Source: Clostridiales bacterium (GTDB lineage Bacteria > Bacillota > Clostridia > Christensenellales > CAG-314). Taken from it: a stretch of 64,000 nt of DNA. Where the stretch lies: positions 130,857 to 194,856 of the forward strand of contig JAFLVJ010000001.1 of assembly GCA_022508375.1 (NCBI GenBank), in the 5' to 3' direction. Shown piece by piece: positions 1-9,464 of this stretch (positions are counted from its first letter, which is position 1; every line of letters begins with the position of its first letter). Under the pieces are notes generated by a model. The model was not told the origin of the DNA, searched no databases, and saw only the letters and a list, made by a program, of their open reading frames with translations. The translations under genes and the position numbers were made by a program.

Positions 1-2092
1 GTGGCACTTCACTGACGTCAAAGCGTGTACAACCGCCACGGTTCGTCACGTAGAATATTTCCGTATTCGGCTTGACCACTTCCACCTTGAACACTTCGTC
101 GCCTTCCTTGCCCTTGTAGCCTTGGAATACCGACTTCAACAGTTGATATTCGCTCCAATCCGAACGCTTAATGAATCCTTGACGGGAATACACAAGCAGT
201 TCGCCGTGCGGTTCTTCGTCCTTAGGCAGCACAAATGCGGAAACGGGAACTTCGCCCATTTGCGCATCGGGGAACACTTGCGAAAGGCTCAATCCTGCAT
301 CGCGGTATCTTATTTCGGGAAGATCGCCAACGGTGATGCGGAAGCAGTTGCCCATGTTACTGAAGAATATAACTCGAGCATCCGTTTGCGCCTCCACAGC
401 GCGGGTAAGCAATTCCGCACTGGTGGAACCTATAGCGTCCTTTTGCGACAGATTGAAGTTCTTTAGCGGTATCCGCTTGATTGTATAATCGGCGGCAATA
501 CCCACAACCACTGTTTCGACGGGTTTTTCATCCGTTTCACTGGGGATAACAACGTCCTCAACCGACTTGCAGATTTCCGTCTGACGGGGAGTTTTGTAGT
601 TGCGTTTAAGCACCGTAAGCTCCGTCTTGATGAGGTCCATTTGCTCTTTCTTGCTGTTGATGATGACGTTTAAGCGGGCAATGGTCTTTTCCAACTCTTG
701 CAGTTCCAGCACAAGCTTATTTACTTCCAGCTTGGTGATACGTGCAAGCCTCAAGTCGAGAATTGCCTGCGCCTGACGTTCGGACAAATCAAAACGTGCG
801 CGCAGTTTTGCCCGTGCGTCCGAAGTTGAGGACGCGTTTTTGATTATTTGAATTACTTCGTCGATGTTGGTTACAGCAATCACCAAGCCTTGAACGATAT
901 GTTCACGCTCCTTTGCCTCCTCCAACTCGAACTTGCTGCGACGAAGAATAACGTCACGTTGATAAGCCACGTAGTAAGCAATTATATCCAGTAGTCCCAT
1001 CAACTGCGGTTTACCGTCCGCAATTGCCACCATATTGATACCGTAGCTCATTTCCAGTTGCGAATATTTGAGCAGATTTTTTATCATCAAATCGACGTCG
1101 CAGTCCTTGCGCAACTTGATAACGGCGCGAAGACCTTCCTTGTCGCTTTCGTCCACTATTTCCGATATGCCTGCAAAAATCTCCTTCTTTTCGTCCTTTA
1201 AGGAGGCAATCTTTATAAGCATGTCCGCCTTGTTGACGCCGTAAGGAATTTCGGTGATGACAATGTTGCGTCTGTCGGCATTTCCCGATTCCACGTGCAT
1301 CTTGGCGCGGATTGTTATCTTGCCCTTACCCGATTCGTACGCTTGCTCCAGTCCTTCGCCAGGAATGACGTGTCCGCCTGTAGGGAAGTCCGGTCCCTTG
1401 ATGATACGCATCATGGCCTTTAGCGTTATCCTCGGATTATCAATGTAGGCTATCGTTCCGTCGATAACCTCAGCAAAGTTGTGAGGCGGAATATTGGTTG
1501 CCAATCCTACCGCAATACCCGTTGCGCCGTTGACAAGCAAGTTGGGAAAACGCCCGGGGAGCATATCCGGTTCCTTGGTGGTATCGTCGAAGTTACGCGA
1601 CCAACGTACGGTGTCCTTTTCGATGTCCCTGAGCAGCTCGATGGCTACGGGCGAAAGCTTGGCTTCGGTGTAACGCATTGCAGCTGCACCGTCGCCGTCG
1701 ATGTTACCGAAGTTACCCTGACCGATAATCAGCGGTACGTTCATACTAAACGGTTGCGCCATACGCACCATTGCGTCGTAAATGGAGCTGTCACCGTGCG
1801 GGTGATAACGACCCATACAGTCACCGACGATACGGGCGGACTTTCTCGTGGGTTTGTCAAACGTTACGCCCTGCTCGTACATTGAATACAATATACGGCG
1901 TTGAACGGGCTTTAAGCCGTCCTCGACGCGTGGCAAGGCTCTGTCCAGTATTACGTGCTCAGCGTAAGGCATCATGGATTCGTGCAAGACGACTTCCATC
2001 GGTCTTGTCAACAGATTGGAGCCATCATCCATCTTCTCCATCTCGCTACGCGTATTTGCCAAATCAAATAAATTTTCCTGTTTATCTTTCAT
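1..2092 (-). CDS. parC: DNA topoisomerase IV subunit A (partial, C-terminus beyond left edge)
   Basis: Breakage-reunion subunit of a type IIA topoisomerase, which works with the ParE-like ATPase encoded just upstream to decatenate or relax DNA. The ATG at 2092 follows a GGGAG Shine-Dalgarno. The catalytic tyrosine is about residue 141 in the motif [11 protein letters not shown]; the quinolone-pocket motif [12 protein letters not shown] and the [20 protein letters not shown] segment are also seen. About 697 codons are visible without a stop, so the gene runs off the window. At the start of the C-terminal pinwheel (about residue 540, after [11 protein letters not shown]) there is no GyrA box (QRRGGxG), which favours ParC over GyrA. 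This assignment is inference, because the end of the domain is missing and the hinge region resembles GyrA in places. The gene lies 15 bp after the parE stop and is surely cotranscribed with it. Confidence 0.85.
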   Translation of the reverse strand, partial: MKDKQENLFDLANTRSEMEKMDDGSNLLTRPMEVVLHESMMPYAEHVILDRALPRVEDGLKPVQRRILYSMYEQGVTFDKPTRKSARIVGDCMGRYHPHGDSSIYDAMVRMAQPFSMNVPLIIGQGNFGNIDGDGAAAMRYTEAKLSPVAIELLRDIEKDTVRWSRNFDDTTKEPDMLPGRFPNLLVNGATGIAVGLATNIPPHNFAEVIDGTIAYIDNPRITLKAMMRIIKGPDFPTGGHVIPGEGLEQAYESGKGKITIRAKMHVESGNADRRNIVITEIPYGVNKADMLIKIASLKDEKKEIFAGISEIVDESDKEGLRAVIKLRKDCDVDLMIKNLLKYSQLEMSYGINMVAIADGKPQLMGLLDIIAYYVAYQRDVILRRSKFELEEAKEREHIVQGLVIAVTNIDEVIQIIKNASSTSDARAKLRARFDLSERQAQAILDLRLARITKLEVNKLVLELQELEKTIARLNVIINSKKEQMDLIKTELTVLKRNYKTPRQTEICKSVEDVVIPSETDEKPVETVVVGIAADYTIKRIPLKNFNLSQKDAIGSTSAELLTRAVEAQTDARVIFFSNMGNCFRITVGDLPEIRYRDAGLSLSQVFPDAQMGEVPVSAFVLPKDEEPHGELLVYSRQGFIKRSDWSEYQLLKSVFQGYKGKEGDEVFKVEVVKPNTEIFYVTNRGGCTRFDVSEVP

Positions 2093-2107
2093 TTGTTATC
2101 TCCCAAG

Positions 2108-4072
2108 CTACACCAATTTATCAAATAAGACGTCCTTTTCCTTGTTGAAATCGGCATTTTCCGTGATGTATGCCTTACGCGCGTCAATCTGGTCGCCCAT
2201 AAGCGTAGTTACCATGCGCTCCGCCTCGGCAAAGTCCTCGATTGTAACACGCATGAGAGTGCGCGTTTCGGGATTCATTGTTGTTTCCCACAACTGCTCG
2301 GCGTTCATTTCGCCCAAACCCTTGTAGCGTTGAAGGTCGTAACCTCTGCCGAATTCCTGCACGACTTCCTGCAGTTCGACGTCGTCGTAAGCGTAGCGAA
2401 CCTTGTCCTTCTTGGATACCTTATACAGCGGAGGCATACCGATATACACGTGTCCTTCAGTGATAAGCTCGCGCATATAGCGGAAGAAGAATGTCAGCAG
2501 TATTGCTCTAATGTGAGCGCCGTCTTGGTCGGCGTCGGATAGAATAATGATCTTGTCGTACTTGAGGTCCTCGATGTTGAAGTCCTCCTCGCCGATACCC
2601 GTGTCGAGTGCGGATATAAGCGAACGAATTTCCTCATTTGCAAGTACTTGGTCAATACGTTTGCGTTCGGCGTTCAAGGGTTTTCCGCGCAATGGCAGTA
2701 TCGCCTGAAAACGACGGTTACGCGCTTGTTTTGCCGAACCGCCTGCCGAGTCACCCTCAACGATAAACAACTCGTTCTTACTGGGATCCTTGCCTGTGCT
2801 ACTTGCAAGCTTACCTACAAGCGTACTGTTAAATATACTGTTCTTTTGACGGGTAACTTCCTTGGCTTTGCGGGCAGCTTCTCTTACCTTTGCCGATGCG
2901 ATAGACTTCTTGATGATAGCCTCGCCTACATCGGGGTTGGCAGCAAGCAGTTCGTTTAGTCCTTCCGTTGCCAATGCCTCGCAGGCAATACGCGCTTCGA
3001 CGTTGCCCAGTTTTGTTTTGGTTTGTCCTTCAAATTGAACATTAGCCATCTTGACGGACATGACAAGCGTGATACCCTCGCGGAAGTCCTCGCCGATGAG
3101 GTTTTCTTCCTTGGCCTTGAGGAAGTTTTTGCTACGGGCGTAGTCGTTCATGACCTTGGTCATGGCGGTCTTTAGTCCCGTTTCGTGCATACCGCCTTCG
3201 CCTGTCGGAATATTGTTGACGTAGGAAATAAGGTTTTCGGTGTAGCTACTGGTGTATTGAAAAGCAAATTCCAGTTGCAATACGTCGTTTTTGCCGCGCC
3301 AATACATGGTTTTGAGGTGTAACGGCGCTTTGTTTTCGTTAAGGTAGGTTACAAAGTCCGTCAATCCACCTTCGTAGCAGAAAGTTTCACTCCTGACGTT
3401 GCCGTCGTCGTCCTGACCGCGCTCATCCGTCAATATGAAGGTTATGCCCTTATTGAGGAAAGCAAGCTCCTTGACGCGCTTGTGTATCACTTCGTAGTCC
3501 ATCTGAATGTTTTTGAACACACGGCTGTCAGCAAGGAATGTAACTGTACTTCCGTGCTCCTTGGTGGTACCCACTTGCGTAAGCTTGTCCATGGGTACAC
3601 CGCTCATAACCTTGTCGGTCTCGGGGTTTACGGGGCTATGGAAATGCTGCACGTACTCGTAACCGCCCTTCTTGACGGTAACCGTCAGCCAACTGGACAG
3701 CGCGTTGGTAACGCTTGCGCCTACACCGTGCAGTCCCCCGCTAAATGCGTAGTTGTCGTTGTTGAACTTACCGCCTGCGTGCAATTGAGTAAATACCACT
3801 TCCACGCCGGAAATTTTCAACTGCGGATGTTCGTCAACGGGAATACCGCGTCCGTTATCCGATACCGTAACACTTCCGTCGGCATGAAGTGTAATTTCAA
3901 TGCGATCGGCGTAGCCGTTACTGGCCTCGTCAACGGCATTGTCAACAATCTCCCACAACAGGTGATGAAGTCCCGCTCTGCCCGTTGTACCGATATACAT
4001 ACCGGGACGCATCCTGACGGCGTCAAGACCTTCCAACACCTGAATATCTTTTGCTTCGTAACTTTTCCCCAC
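2108..4072 (-). CDS. parE: DNA topoisomerase IV subunit B (ATPase)
   Basis: ATP-binding subunit of the type IIA topoisomerase, 654 aa, full length for the family. GHKL ATPase motifs are EIVDNAVDEA (41-50), DNGRGIP (72-78) and GGLHGVGAS (112-120). The TOPRIM part has EGDSAGGSAK (439-448), PLRGK (460-464) and the metal-binding DADQDG (513-518). The GTG start at 4072 is preceded by GGGAGGAAAAACAA. Pairing with a subunit A lacking a GyrA box makes ParE more likely than GyrB; the sequence alone does not settle it. A promoter about 170 bp upstream drives both genes through a roughly 160-nt leader with several small hairpins. Confidence 0.85.
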   Translation of the reverse strand: MGKSYEAKDIQVLEGLDAVRMRPGMYIGTTGRAGLHHLLWEIVDNAVDEASNGYADRIEITLHADGSVTVSDNGRGIPVDEHPQLKISGVEVVFTQLHAGGKFNNDNYAFSGGLHGVGASVTNALSSWLTVTVKKGGYEYVQHFHSPVNPETDKVMSGVPMDKLTQVGTTKEHGSTVTFLADSRVFKNIQMDYEVIHKRVKELAFLNKGITFILTDERGQDDDGNVRSETFCYEGGLTDFVTYLNENKAPLHLKTMYWRGKNDVLQLEFAFQYTSSYTENLISYVNNIPTGEGGMHETGLKTAMTKVMNDYARSKNFLKAKEENLIGEDFREGITLVMSVKMANVQFEGQTKTKLGNVEARIACEALATEGLNELLAANPDVGEAIIKKSIASAKVREAARKAKEVTRQKNSIFNSTLVGKLASSTGKDPSKNELFIVEGDSAGGSAKQARNRRFQAILPLRGKPLNAERKRIDQVLANEEIRSLISALDTGIGEEDFNIEDLKYDKIIILSDADQDGAHIRAILLTFFFRYMRELITEGHVYIGMPPLYKVSKKDKVRYAYDDVELQEVVQEFGRGYDLQRYKGLGEMNAEQLWETTMNPETRTLMRVTIEDFAEAERMVTTLMGDQIDARKAYITENADFNKEKDVLFDKLV

Positions 4073-4240
4073 TTGTTTTTCCTCCCGTATTCACGTCCAC
4101 GCAGTGGACATATCGCATTTGTATCAGCAAAAATATTGTGTCATAGTTAGATGACATATCCCGCAACTGCAAGGTTGCGTATCTCGTTGCGACAGCAACG
4201 TTTCTTCCCTATATATTTATATCCTATATAAAGCATATGT

Positions 4241-4269
4241 ATTATACCATATTAAAATAACATATGCAA
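4241..4269 (-). promoter_or_regulatory. sigma-A type promoter for parE-parC
   Basis: On the minus strand: TTGCAT (4264-4269), a 17-bp spacer and TATAAT (4241-4246). The leader of about 160 nt down to the parE start contains short inverted repeats (GTTGC/GCAAC, GTCCAC/GTGGAC). I recognise no riboswitch in it. Confidence 0.7.
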
Positions 4270-4360
4270 GCGAAATTTTTATATTTATACACTGTTTTTT
4301 AGCCTTTTTTTGCCTCAAAACTGATTATACAGAATATAATGCATAAAAATAACTATTATT

Positions 4361-4391
4361 GCATATTTATAATCAATAATCGCATATTTAT
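4361..4391 (+). repeat. pair of GCATATTTAT direct repeats upstream of the sigma-factor promoter
   Basis: GCATATTTAT occurs at 4361-4370 and again at 4382-4391. The start-to-start distance is 21 bp, two helical turns, and the second copy ends 6 bp before the -35 box of the sigma-factor gene. The position and spacing suit a dimeric activator or a regulator binding one face of the DNA. The rest of the 4073-4516 gap is AT-rich with no gene. Confidence 0.35.
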
Positions 4392-4397
4392 GCATAC

Positions 4398-4426
4398 TTG
4401 ATTTTCAATTAGTCCAATGATACAAT
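4398..4426 (+). promoter_or_regulatory. sigma-A type promoter for the sigma factor/beta-propeller operon
   Basis: TTGATT (4398-4403), a 17-bp spacer and TACAAT (4421-4426), with TGA just before the -10 box. The predicted transcript starts near 4433, giving a leader of about 84 nt. No ECF-type GGAAC -35 element is seen, so autoregulation is not evident here. Confidence 0.5.
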
Positions 4427-4516
4427 ATTATCACCTGTTTTTTCAAAAAAAAATTTTCTATACAGTGAGTAATTTTTTGTTTTTATCCGTTTAATAATCA
4501 GAAGGAGGTGAACAAC

Positions 4517-5068
4517 GTGACAGATTTCGGTGCAAGTAGCTACCACCGCTATCTGCAAGGGGACTCGAGCGCACTTGAGGATCTTGTGCGCGAATACGGC
4601 GATACCCTTGTGCGGTTTTGTTACAGTTTCCTTAACGACTACTATTCGGCAGAGGACGTGATGGAAGAAACATTCGCGACTCTTATTGTCAAGCGCAAAA
4701 AATTCAGCGAAAGGGCGAAGTTCAAGACATATCTATTTAAGATTGCACGCAACAAATGCATAGACATATTGCGTTCCCGCAATAGAACCGTAGAGCTAAA
4801 CGACAACCTCAACGACCTATTGAGTGACAGCCCCGAATCGACTGCGCTACTGTCGGACAGAAACAAACAACTGTACAAATGCATGTTGCTCTTACCCGAG
4901 GCATACCGTCAGGTACTTATCCTTGTTTACTTCGAGGATTTTTCGGTAGAGGAAACGGGCAAGGTATTATACAAAAACCGCAAACAAATTTACAATCTTT
5001 TATCACGTGCAAGGGCATCTCTCAAGGAAATATTGATAAAGGAAGGAATAAACAGTGAGAACATCTGA
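4517..5068 (+). CDS. ECF-type RNA polymerase sigma factor
   Basis: Alternative sigma factor of the sigma-70 family, ECF class, 183 aa, with region 2 (about 20-85, including DVMEETFATL and the helix ending CIDILRSRNR) and region 4 helix-turn-helix (about 120-175, VEETGKVLYKNRKQIYNLLSR). The open frame begins with a GTG at 4508, but that codon lies inside the AAGGAGGTG Shine-Dalgarno. The in-frame GTG at 4517 stands 6 bases after it and is taken as the start. The stop overlaps the start of the next gene by 14 bp, so translation is probably coupled. ECF factors are usually held by a membrane anti-sigma; the only candidate here is the downstream single-pass protein, which is an inference from order and not from a recognised anti-sigma domain. 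Confidence 0.9.
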   Translation: MTDFGASSYHRYLQGDSSALEDLVREYGDTLVRFCYSFLNDYYSAEDVMEETFATLIVKRKKFSERAKFKTYLFKIARNKCIDILRSRNRTVELNDNLNDLLSDSPESTALLSDRNKQLYKCMLLLPEAYRQVLILVYFEDFSVEETGKVLYKNRKQIYNLLSRARASLKEILIKEGINSENI

Positions 5069-7139
5069 ACAACGTATTGATGGTATAAATAATAAAGTCA
5101 AACAGCAAAAACGTCGCAAGGCAATTACCGCCACCTCCATTGTGGGAGCAACGTTGGCACTAATCTTTGTGTTAAATCTTGTTTTGTTTGTGCCTTTCAC
5201 GGTAGGCGACTACAATATATCGGCGTATAAAGGTAGCGAATACTACAAGCTTATGAACACTATAGGCGAACTGACCTACACCAAGTACAAGACGAACAAT
5301 TTCCACCAATGGGGACTGGCGGATATATTCAACAAAACCGTTGACGGCCCCGACGTGATGTGGCCAATGTCGCCCGGCGCTCCGTCAACGCCCGATTCGT
5401 CCATGGAAGGCACCACAAGCCCGTCAGGATCAAGCGGTTCAGCAGGCAGCAGCGGCGAGCACTACGAAGAAACAACCAAAAACCAAGTCGAAGGCGTAAC
5501 GGAAGGGGATTTGTTCAAGCGTAGCAGCGAACATATCTACTATCTCGACTGGCGCACAGGCTACAACGAACCGGTGGAACCAAGCAATAAATACAACAAG
5601 GAACAATATCGCTACGTTCCCTCACACTATATACTGCGCACTTACCGCTTTGACAAAGACTTGCTCGAGCAAGTGTCGGAACTGGATATATTCACCACCG
5701 ATACCGACATGCGAATGGATGACGGCGGCGAAATTTACCTTAGCGAAGACTGCAAAACCGTAACGGTTATCTTAGAGGAAACAACTTACTTGGGCATTGT
5801 TTACACCACCGTGGTAAATATCGACGTATCCAACCCCGAAAGTCCCGTCGAAGCTAACAGACAATCGGTATCGGGCGAATTCGTATCGGCGCGCATGATT
5901 GACGATACTTTGCTCTTAGTTACTAACTTTACAGTACGTCGCAATCCCGATTTTAGCAACCCTTGCGAGTATCTGCCACAAGTGGGCGACCTCGACAACC
6001 TGACAAGCATACCGATGAAGGATATTGCGTTACCCGACGATGCGACAACCGCGCAGTACTCCATAGTAACATCCTTTAATGGCTCTACTCTAACACTTAA
6101 AGACGCAGTTGCGCTGTTCTCGTACACAACCACTATATACGTATCGGAACATCATCTATTCGCAACCCGTGAAAAAACGGAACAATTAACCATGGAAAGC
6201 GTCGCTACATCCACAGAAGGCGGTAAGTACGCAAGTTTTAAAGCAAACTACTCCATTGTCAACACGGAAATCGCTTGCGTTGCTTACGACAGCGAGGACT
6301 TAGATATACGTGGCACAATTACCGCCAACGGAACCGTTGTCAACCAGTACAGTTTAGACGAATACGATAGCGTGTTGCGCGTATTTACAACAAGCAATAA
6401 GCATTTGCTATCTTGGAGCAGCAACTCCTATACCGATGAAACTACACAAATATACAAGCAATTTGACTTGGACGAATGCAATCTGTACTGCTACAAACTG
6501 GACAACTTCGAGCTGATTGCCCAAGTTGAAAACTTCGCCGACGAGGACGAAAGCGTTAAATCAGTACGCTTCGACCAAAATGTCGCATACGTTTGCACCG
6601 CCGTCGTAGATTACAGCTGGAACAATATGTTTTGGGCGACGGACCCCGTGTTCCAATTCGATTTGTCCAACTACGGCAATATTACTTCCACCGATACGGG
6701 CACAATCCCCGGCTATTCCCTTTCGTTGACAGCGTTTAGCGACGGCACGTTAATCGGTATCGGCTACGGCGACAATTCGCTGGCTCTTAAGATAGAGCTT
6801 TACCGCGCAGGTAGCGAAACGGTTGATTGCGTTGCCAAGTACGAACTAATGAACTGCGAATTTGCAACGGACTACAAGGCATGCTTTATCGATGCCGAAC
6901 ATGGACTCGTAGGACTGGGCGTTTCCTATATCGACGCGGAAAGCGGCATGTGGAAAGACAAGTATCTGCTGTTGCGCTACGACGGCGAACTGTTTGAAGA
7001 AGTTGGAATGTACGACTTCGAACTTATGACGGAAAAGGACTATTTCACAGGCGAACTCAACGACATGCGCGCATGCCTCGTTGACGGATATATGTATATC
7101 TTCTGTGATTCGCGCGCCAACGCGTTTTACATTGATTAA
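5055..7139 (+). CDS. membrane-anchored beta-propeller domain protein (COG4880 type)
   Basis: A 694-aa protein starting at GTG 5055 (GGAAGG upstream), overlapping the sigma-factor gene. Residues 1-22 are basic and cytoplasmic, a single membrane segment spans about 23-45 (TSIVGATLALIFVLNLVLFV), and the rest is outside, including a Ser/Gly/Pro-rich linker (about 110-135). The remainder resembles the secreted beta-propeller family (Pfam Beta_propel/COG4880), with repeated blades such as SVRFDQNVAYVCTA. The short inner tail next to a sigma-factor gene suggests that it holds or signals to the sigma factor across the membrane; this is inference. Its ligand is unknown. Confidence 0.75.
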   Translation: MRTSEQRIDGINNKVKQQKRRKAITATSIVGATLALIFVLNLVLFVPFTVGDYNISAYKGSEYYKLMNTIGELTYTKYKTNNFHQWGLADIFNKTVDGPDVMWPMSPGAPSTPDSSMEGTTSPSGSSGSAGSSGEHYEETTKNQVEGVTEGDLFKRSSEHIYYLDWRTGYNEPVEPSNKYNKEQYRYVPSHYILRTYRFDKDLLEQVSELDIFTTDTDMRMDDGGEIYLSEDCKTVTVILEETTYLGIVYTTVVNIDVSNPESPVEANRQSVSGEFVSARMIDDTLLLVTNFTVRRNPDFSNPCEYLPQVGDLDNLTSIPMKDIALPDDATTAQYSIVTSFNGSTLTLKDAVALFSYTTTIYVSEHHLFATREKTEQLTMESVATSTEGGKYASFKANYSIVNTEIACVAYDSEDLDIRGTITANGTVVNQYSLDEYDSVLRVFTTSNKHLLSWSSNSYTDETTQIYKQFDLDECNLYCYKLDNFELIAQVENFADEDESVKSVRFDQNVAYVCTAVVDYSWNNMFWATDPVFQFDLSNYGNITSTDTGTIPGYSLSLTAFSDGTLIGIGYGDNSLALKIELYRAGSETVDCVAKYELMNCEFATDYKACFIDAEHGLVGLGVSYIDAESGMWKDKYLLLRYDGELFEEVGMYDFELMTEKDYFTGELNDMRACLVDGYMYIFCDSRANAFYID

Positions 7140-7150
7140 CAGTATAATAA

Positions 7151-7182
7151 AAAAACCCGACCTTTGTGTGGTCGGGTTTTTT
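7151..7182. terminator. bidirectional intrinsic terminator
   Basis: Stem CCCGACC (7156-7162) / GGTCGGG (7170-7176), flanked by A-run and T-run. It lies between the convergent beta-propeller gene (+) and the Rossmann membrane protein (-), and suits both. Confidence 0.85.
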
Positions 7183-7189
7183 GTATAAT

Positions 7190-9385
7190 TTACCTTTTAA
7201 TTATTTTGTAACCGTTGTGCGCAAGTAGCCAATAAGCGTCATCCATCAACTGATAGTCGTACTTGATTACGTCCTTGTTCAGTTCAACTTGCTCCATCGT
7301 CTGATCAGGCCTTTTGTCACGGCGTGCCACAATCTCGCGGAACTCCACCAACCCGTCAAAGGTTGTAAGATTGCCATGCCTGCGCAGTTGATAGTTTTTG
7401 CCGTTGGTATTCTTCACTTCGCCGTCTATTACCGCAACTTCATTTTCGATTTGCTCCTTGGTGGATGGAATCATGCCTTTACTGATCATGTAGGAGTTCC
7501 AACGGTAATGTTCGTGTATTGCCAGGTTTTTACGTAGCGATTCGGGGAAGTCAAGGGTATAACTGACAACCTTTTTTTCAATGATATCACTGCTTGTCGC
7601 GTACACTATAGGGTCGTCCTTGGCGTAGATAGCCAAGTACTCGCTTTCGGACAAAGCAGGCCGTTCGTCGCTTTGGCTACAGTAATCCAACCCAATCATG
7701 TTGAGCTTTGAGCGCAAGCTGAGACAGCCATACAGGTTAGACTCACGTTCAATCTGTTTTCGACGTTGGAACCAATCGCAATTTGCCTCCGCCTTGGTGG
7801 TAAGATATAAATCGAGGTCAAGGTTGTTCCCGCAAGTAATCTGATACTCCAACGCGTACAGCTCGTTGCGCATGTGCGCCATACGGAATATTTTATCCGC
7901 AACTATTTCATCGATATTGTACACGTCCGTCTTGTCGTCACCGAACACGTAGCAATTATTCTCATCAAATATGTGTTCTTCCTTTTTCCAATCCTCAACG
8001 CGCACGAATATTACAAGATTCTCCATGCCCCACTCGCGACGTTTTGCAATTAGCTTCTTCGCTAGATCGATATTTTCCAAATCGGTACCGAAAGCAATAA
8101 TTACGAAGTTGACGCCCGTAGCATTACTTGACACCTTGCGAATGATATCGTAAAACTTGGGATCGTTTATATCCAAGTGGTAATACTGTTCAGTTGCAGG
8201 CAACTCGGGCATCGGCAGGTATTGAGCTTCGTCAACGTCGCTGCACTCATTGCGAAAACGGTAATAACTGTGATTAAGATTTTTGTTATTTTCCGACGGA
8301 TTTTTGTCGAATATGTGATAGTTGACGGCTTTGAGCTTGACGCCATTCGTCCCCATGGTTACAAATTGATTGTTGGCAACGCTTGTCAAAAATACCTCTT
8401 GATTGACCTTACCGAAGCCTATCATGCAGACGTTGATATCCACGTTTTCACGAACGCACGCAGTATTGTAATCGAGGTGACGCTCGTCCATAAATTGTGT
8501 TAACGGGTATCTGTCCACGAACCCCATTGCTATCTTTTGATGCTTGTTAACGTATCGGATACAGCCGTAGCTACGTTCCACGATATCGCCGTAGATATCC
8601 GAGTAAACGGAGTTTCCGAAGACATAAATTCGCAAACGGTTGAATAAATTGTTACGTTTTGAACTTTCGGTAGCTACAATTTTATTTACAATCAAGTTGC
8701 ATATGATGATGTTTTTGTCGTCATTTTCGGTATTGATAACTACCGTGTGTTGAGCAATTTTTCCATTACTTACACCTTTAAAAATGTGCTCTATCACCTT
8801 ATCGAAACTCTTGCAGCTGTTGTAATAAATCTTGCGAACGTACATTCCGTAACAGCCGTCTTCGTCAACGTCGTCGGCAATCATCTTGCAGCACTTGTTG
8901 TCACTTTCGTAAATATCTAAGTTGTTATCGTTGTAACCCAATATATACAGCTTGTCTTTGGCGGAAAAACGCGCCTTGACCGATTGCAACCACATCCAAA
9001 AACGCTGTCCAAGTACGGATATAGTAACCATAACGGCGTTTATTGCAACAAGTATTGCGCTGTAGTACACGGTTATTGTGAAAAACAGGTTATCCTGCAT
9101 GAGTGCGCTTATTGCCGAAAACGAATACTTGAGTACGACGAGATTTACAACCTGTCCGATTGTTTCGATGAGCGATCTTGCCACTCCCGTTCCGGCATAC
9201 AAATATCCCATAAAGTACAGTGGCAACGTCGAAATAAATATTACGATACATTTGCCCTTTTTAAAACTGCGTATGTAAGCAACCCTTTCCGCGCGCTTTT
9301 TTCGCGCCAGACTTACCACAACGTACACAACTTCCGCGGTAAGCAAGGCAAAACAAATGGCTATAAATATGTTATAGATTATCAT
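7190..9385 (-). CDS. membrane protein with two Rossmann-like (TrkA-N-like) domains and RyR-like C-terminus
   Basis: Unrecognised 731-aa protein; the start ATG follows GAGGGGGAT. Hydrophobic segments at about 3-25, 45-65, 75-95 and 102-127 form a membrane domain with a likely pore- or sensor-type layout. Two Rossmann-like entries follow: KLYILGYNDNN (145-155) and INVCMIGFGKVNQEVF (about 315-330), each with downstream strands typical of TrkA-N/RCK folds (NFVIIAFGTDLENIDLAKKL). Near the C-terminus HEHYRWNSYMISKGM and a RRHGNLTTFDGL segment resemble the RyR repeat found fused to TrkA-N domains in bacteria. I infer a nucleotide-gated ion channel or sensor. The gene stands alone, with a terminator at its end. 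Domain assignment is by eye, moderate for the Rossmann parts and weak for RyR. Confidence 0.5.
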   Translation of the reverse strand: MIIYNIFIAICFALLTAEVVYVVVSLARKKRAERVAYIRSFKKGKCIVIFISTLPLYFMGYLYAGTGVARSLIETIGQVVNLVVLKYSFSAISALMQDNLFFTITVYYSAILVAINAVMVTISVLGQRFWMWLQSVKARFSAKDKLYILGYNDNNLDIYESDNKCCKMIADDVDEDGCYGMYVRKIYYNSCKSFDKVIEHIFKGVSNGKIAQHTVVINTENDDKNIIICNLIVNKIVATESSKRNNLFNRLRIYVFGNSVYSDIYGDIVERSYGCIRYVNKHQKIAMGFVDRYPLTQFMDERHLDYNTACVRENVDINVCMIGFGKVNQEVFLTSVANNQFVTMGTNGVKLKAVNYHIFDKNPSENNKNLNHSYYRFRNECSDVDEAQYLPMPELPATEQYYHLDINDPKFYDIIRKVSSNATGVNFVIIAFGTDLENIDLAKKLIAKRREWGMENLVIFVRVEDWKKEEHIFDENNCYVFGDDKTDVYNIDEIVADKIFRMAHMRNELYALEYQITCGNNLDLDLYLTTKAEANCDWFQRRKQIERESNLYGCLSLRSKLNMIGLDYCSQSDERPALSESEYLAIYAKDDPIVYATSSDIIEKKVVSYTLDFPESLRKNLAIHEHYRWNSYMISKGMIPSTKEQIENEVAVIDGEVKNTNGKNYQLRRHGNLTTFDGLVEFREIVARRDKRPDQTMEQVELNKDVIKYDYQLMDDAYWLLAHNGYKIIKR

Positions 9386-9464
9386 TTATCCCCCTCTAAT
9401 TTCAGCAACGCCGAAATTTTAATCTGCAAGTAACTTTCTTGAAATTGTTTATCCAACAACAAAG

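Noticed and set aside
1-2092. Assignment of the first gene as gyrA
   Set aside because: The core motifs fit both GyrA and ParC, but no GyrA box is seen where the pinwheel begins; the call stays tentative because the C-terminus is cut off.
3482-4150. 222-codon open frame on the plus strand
   Set aside because: It is antisense to parE, which has full family motifs; no ribosome site and no recognisable product.
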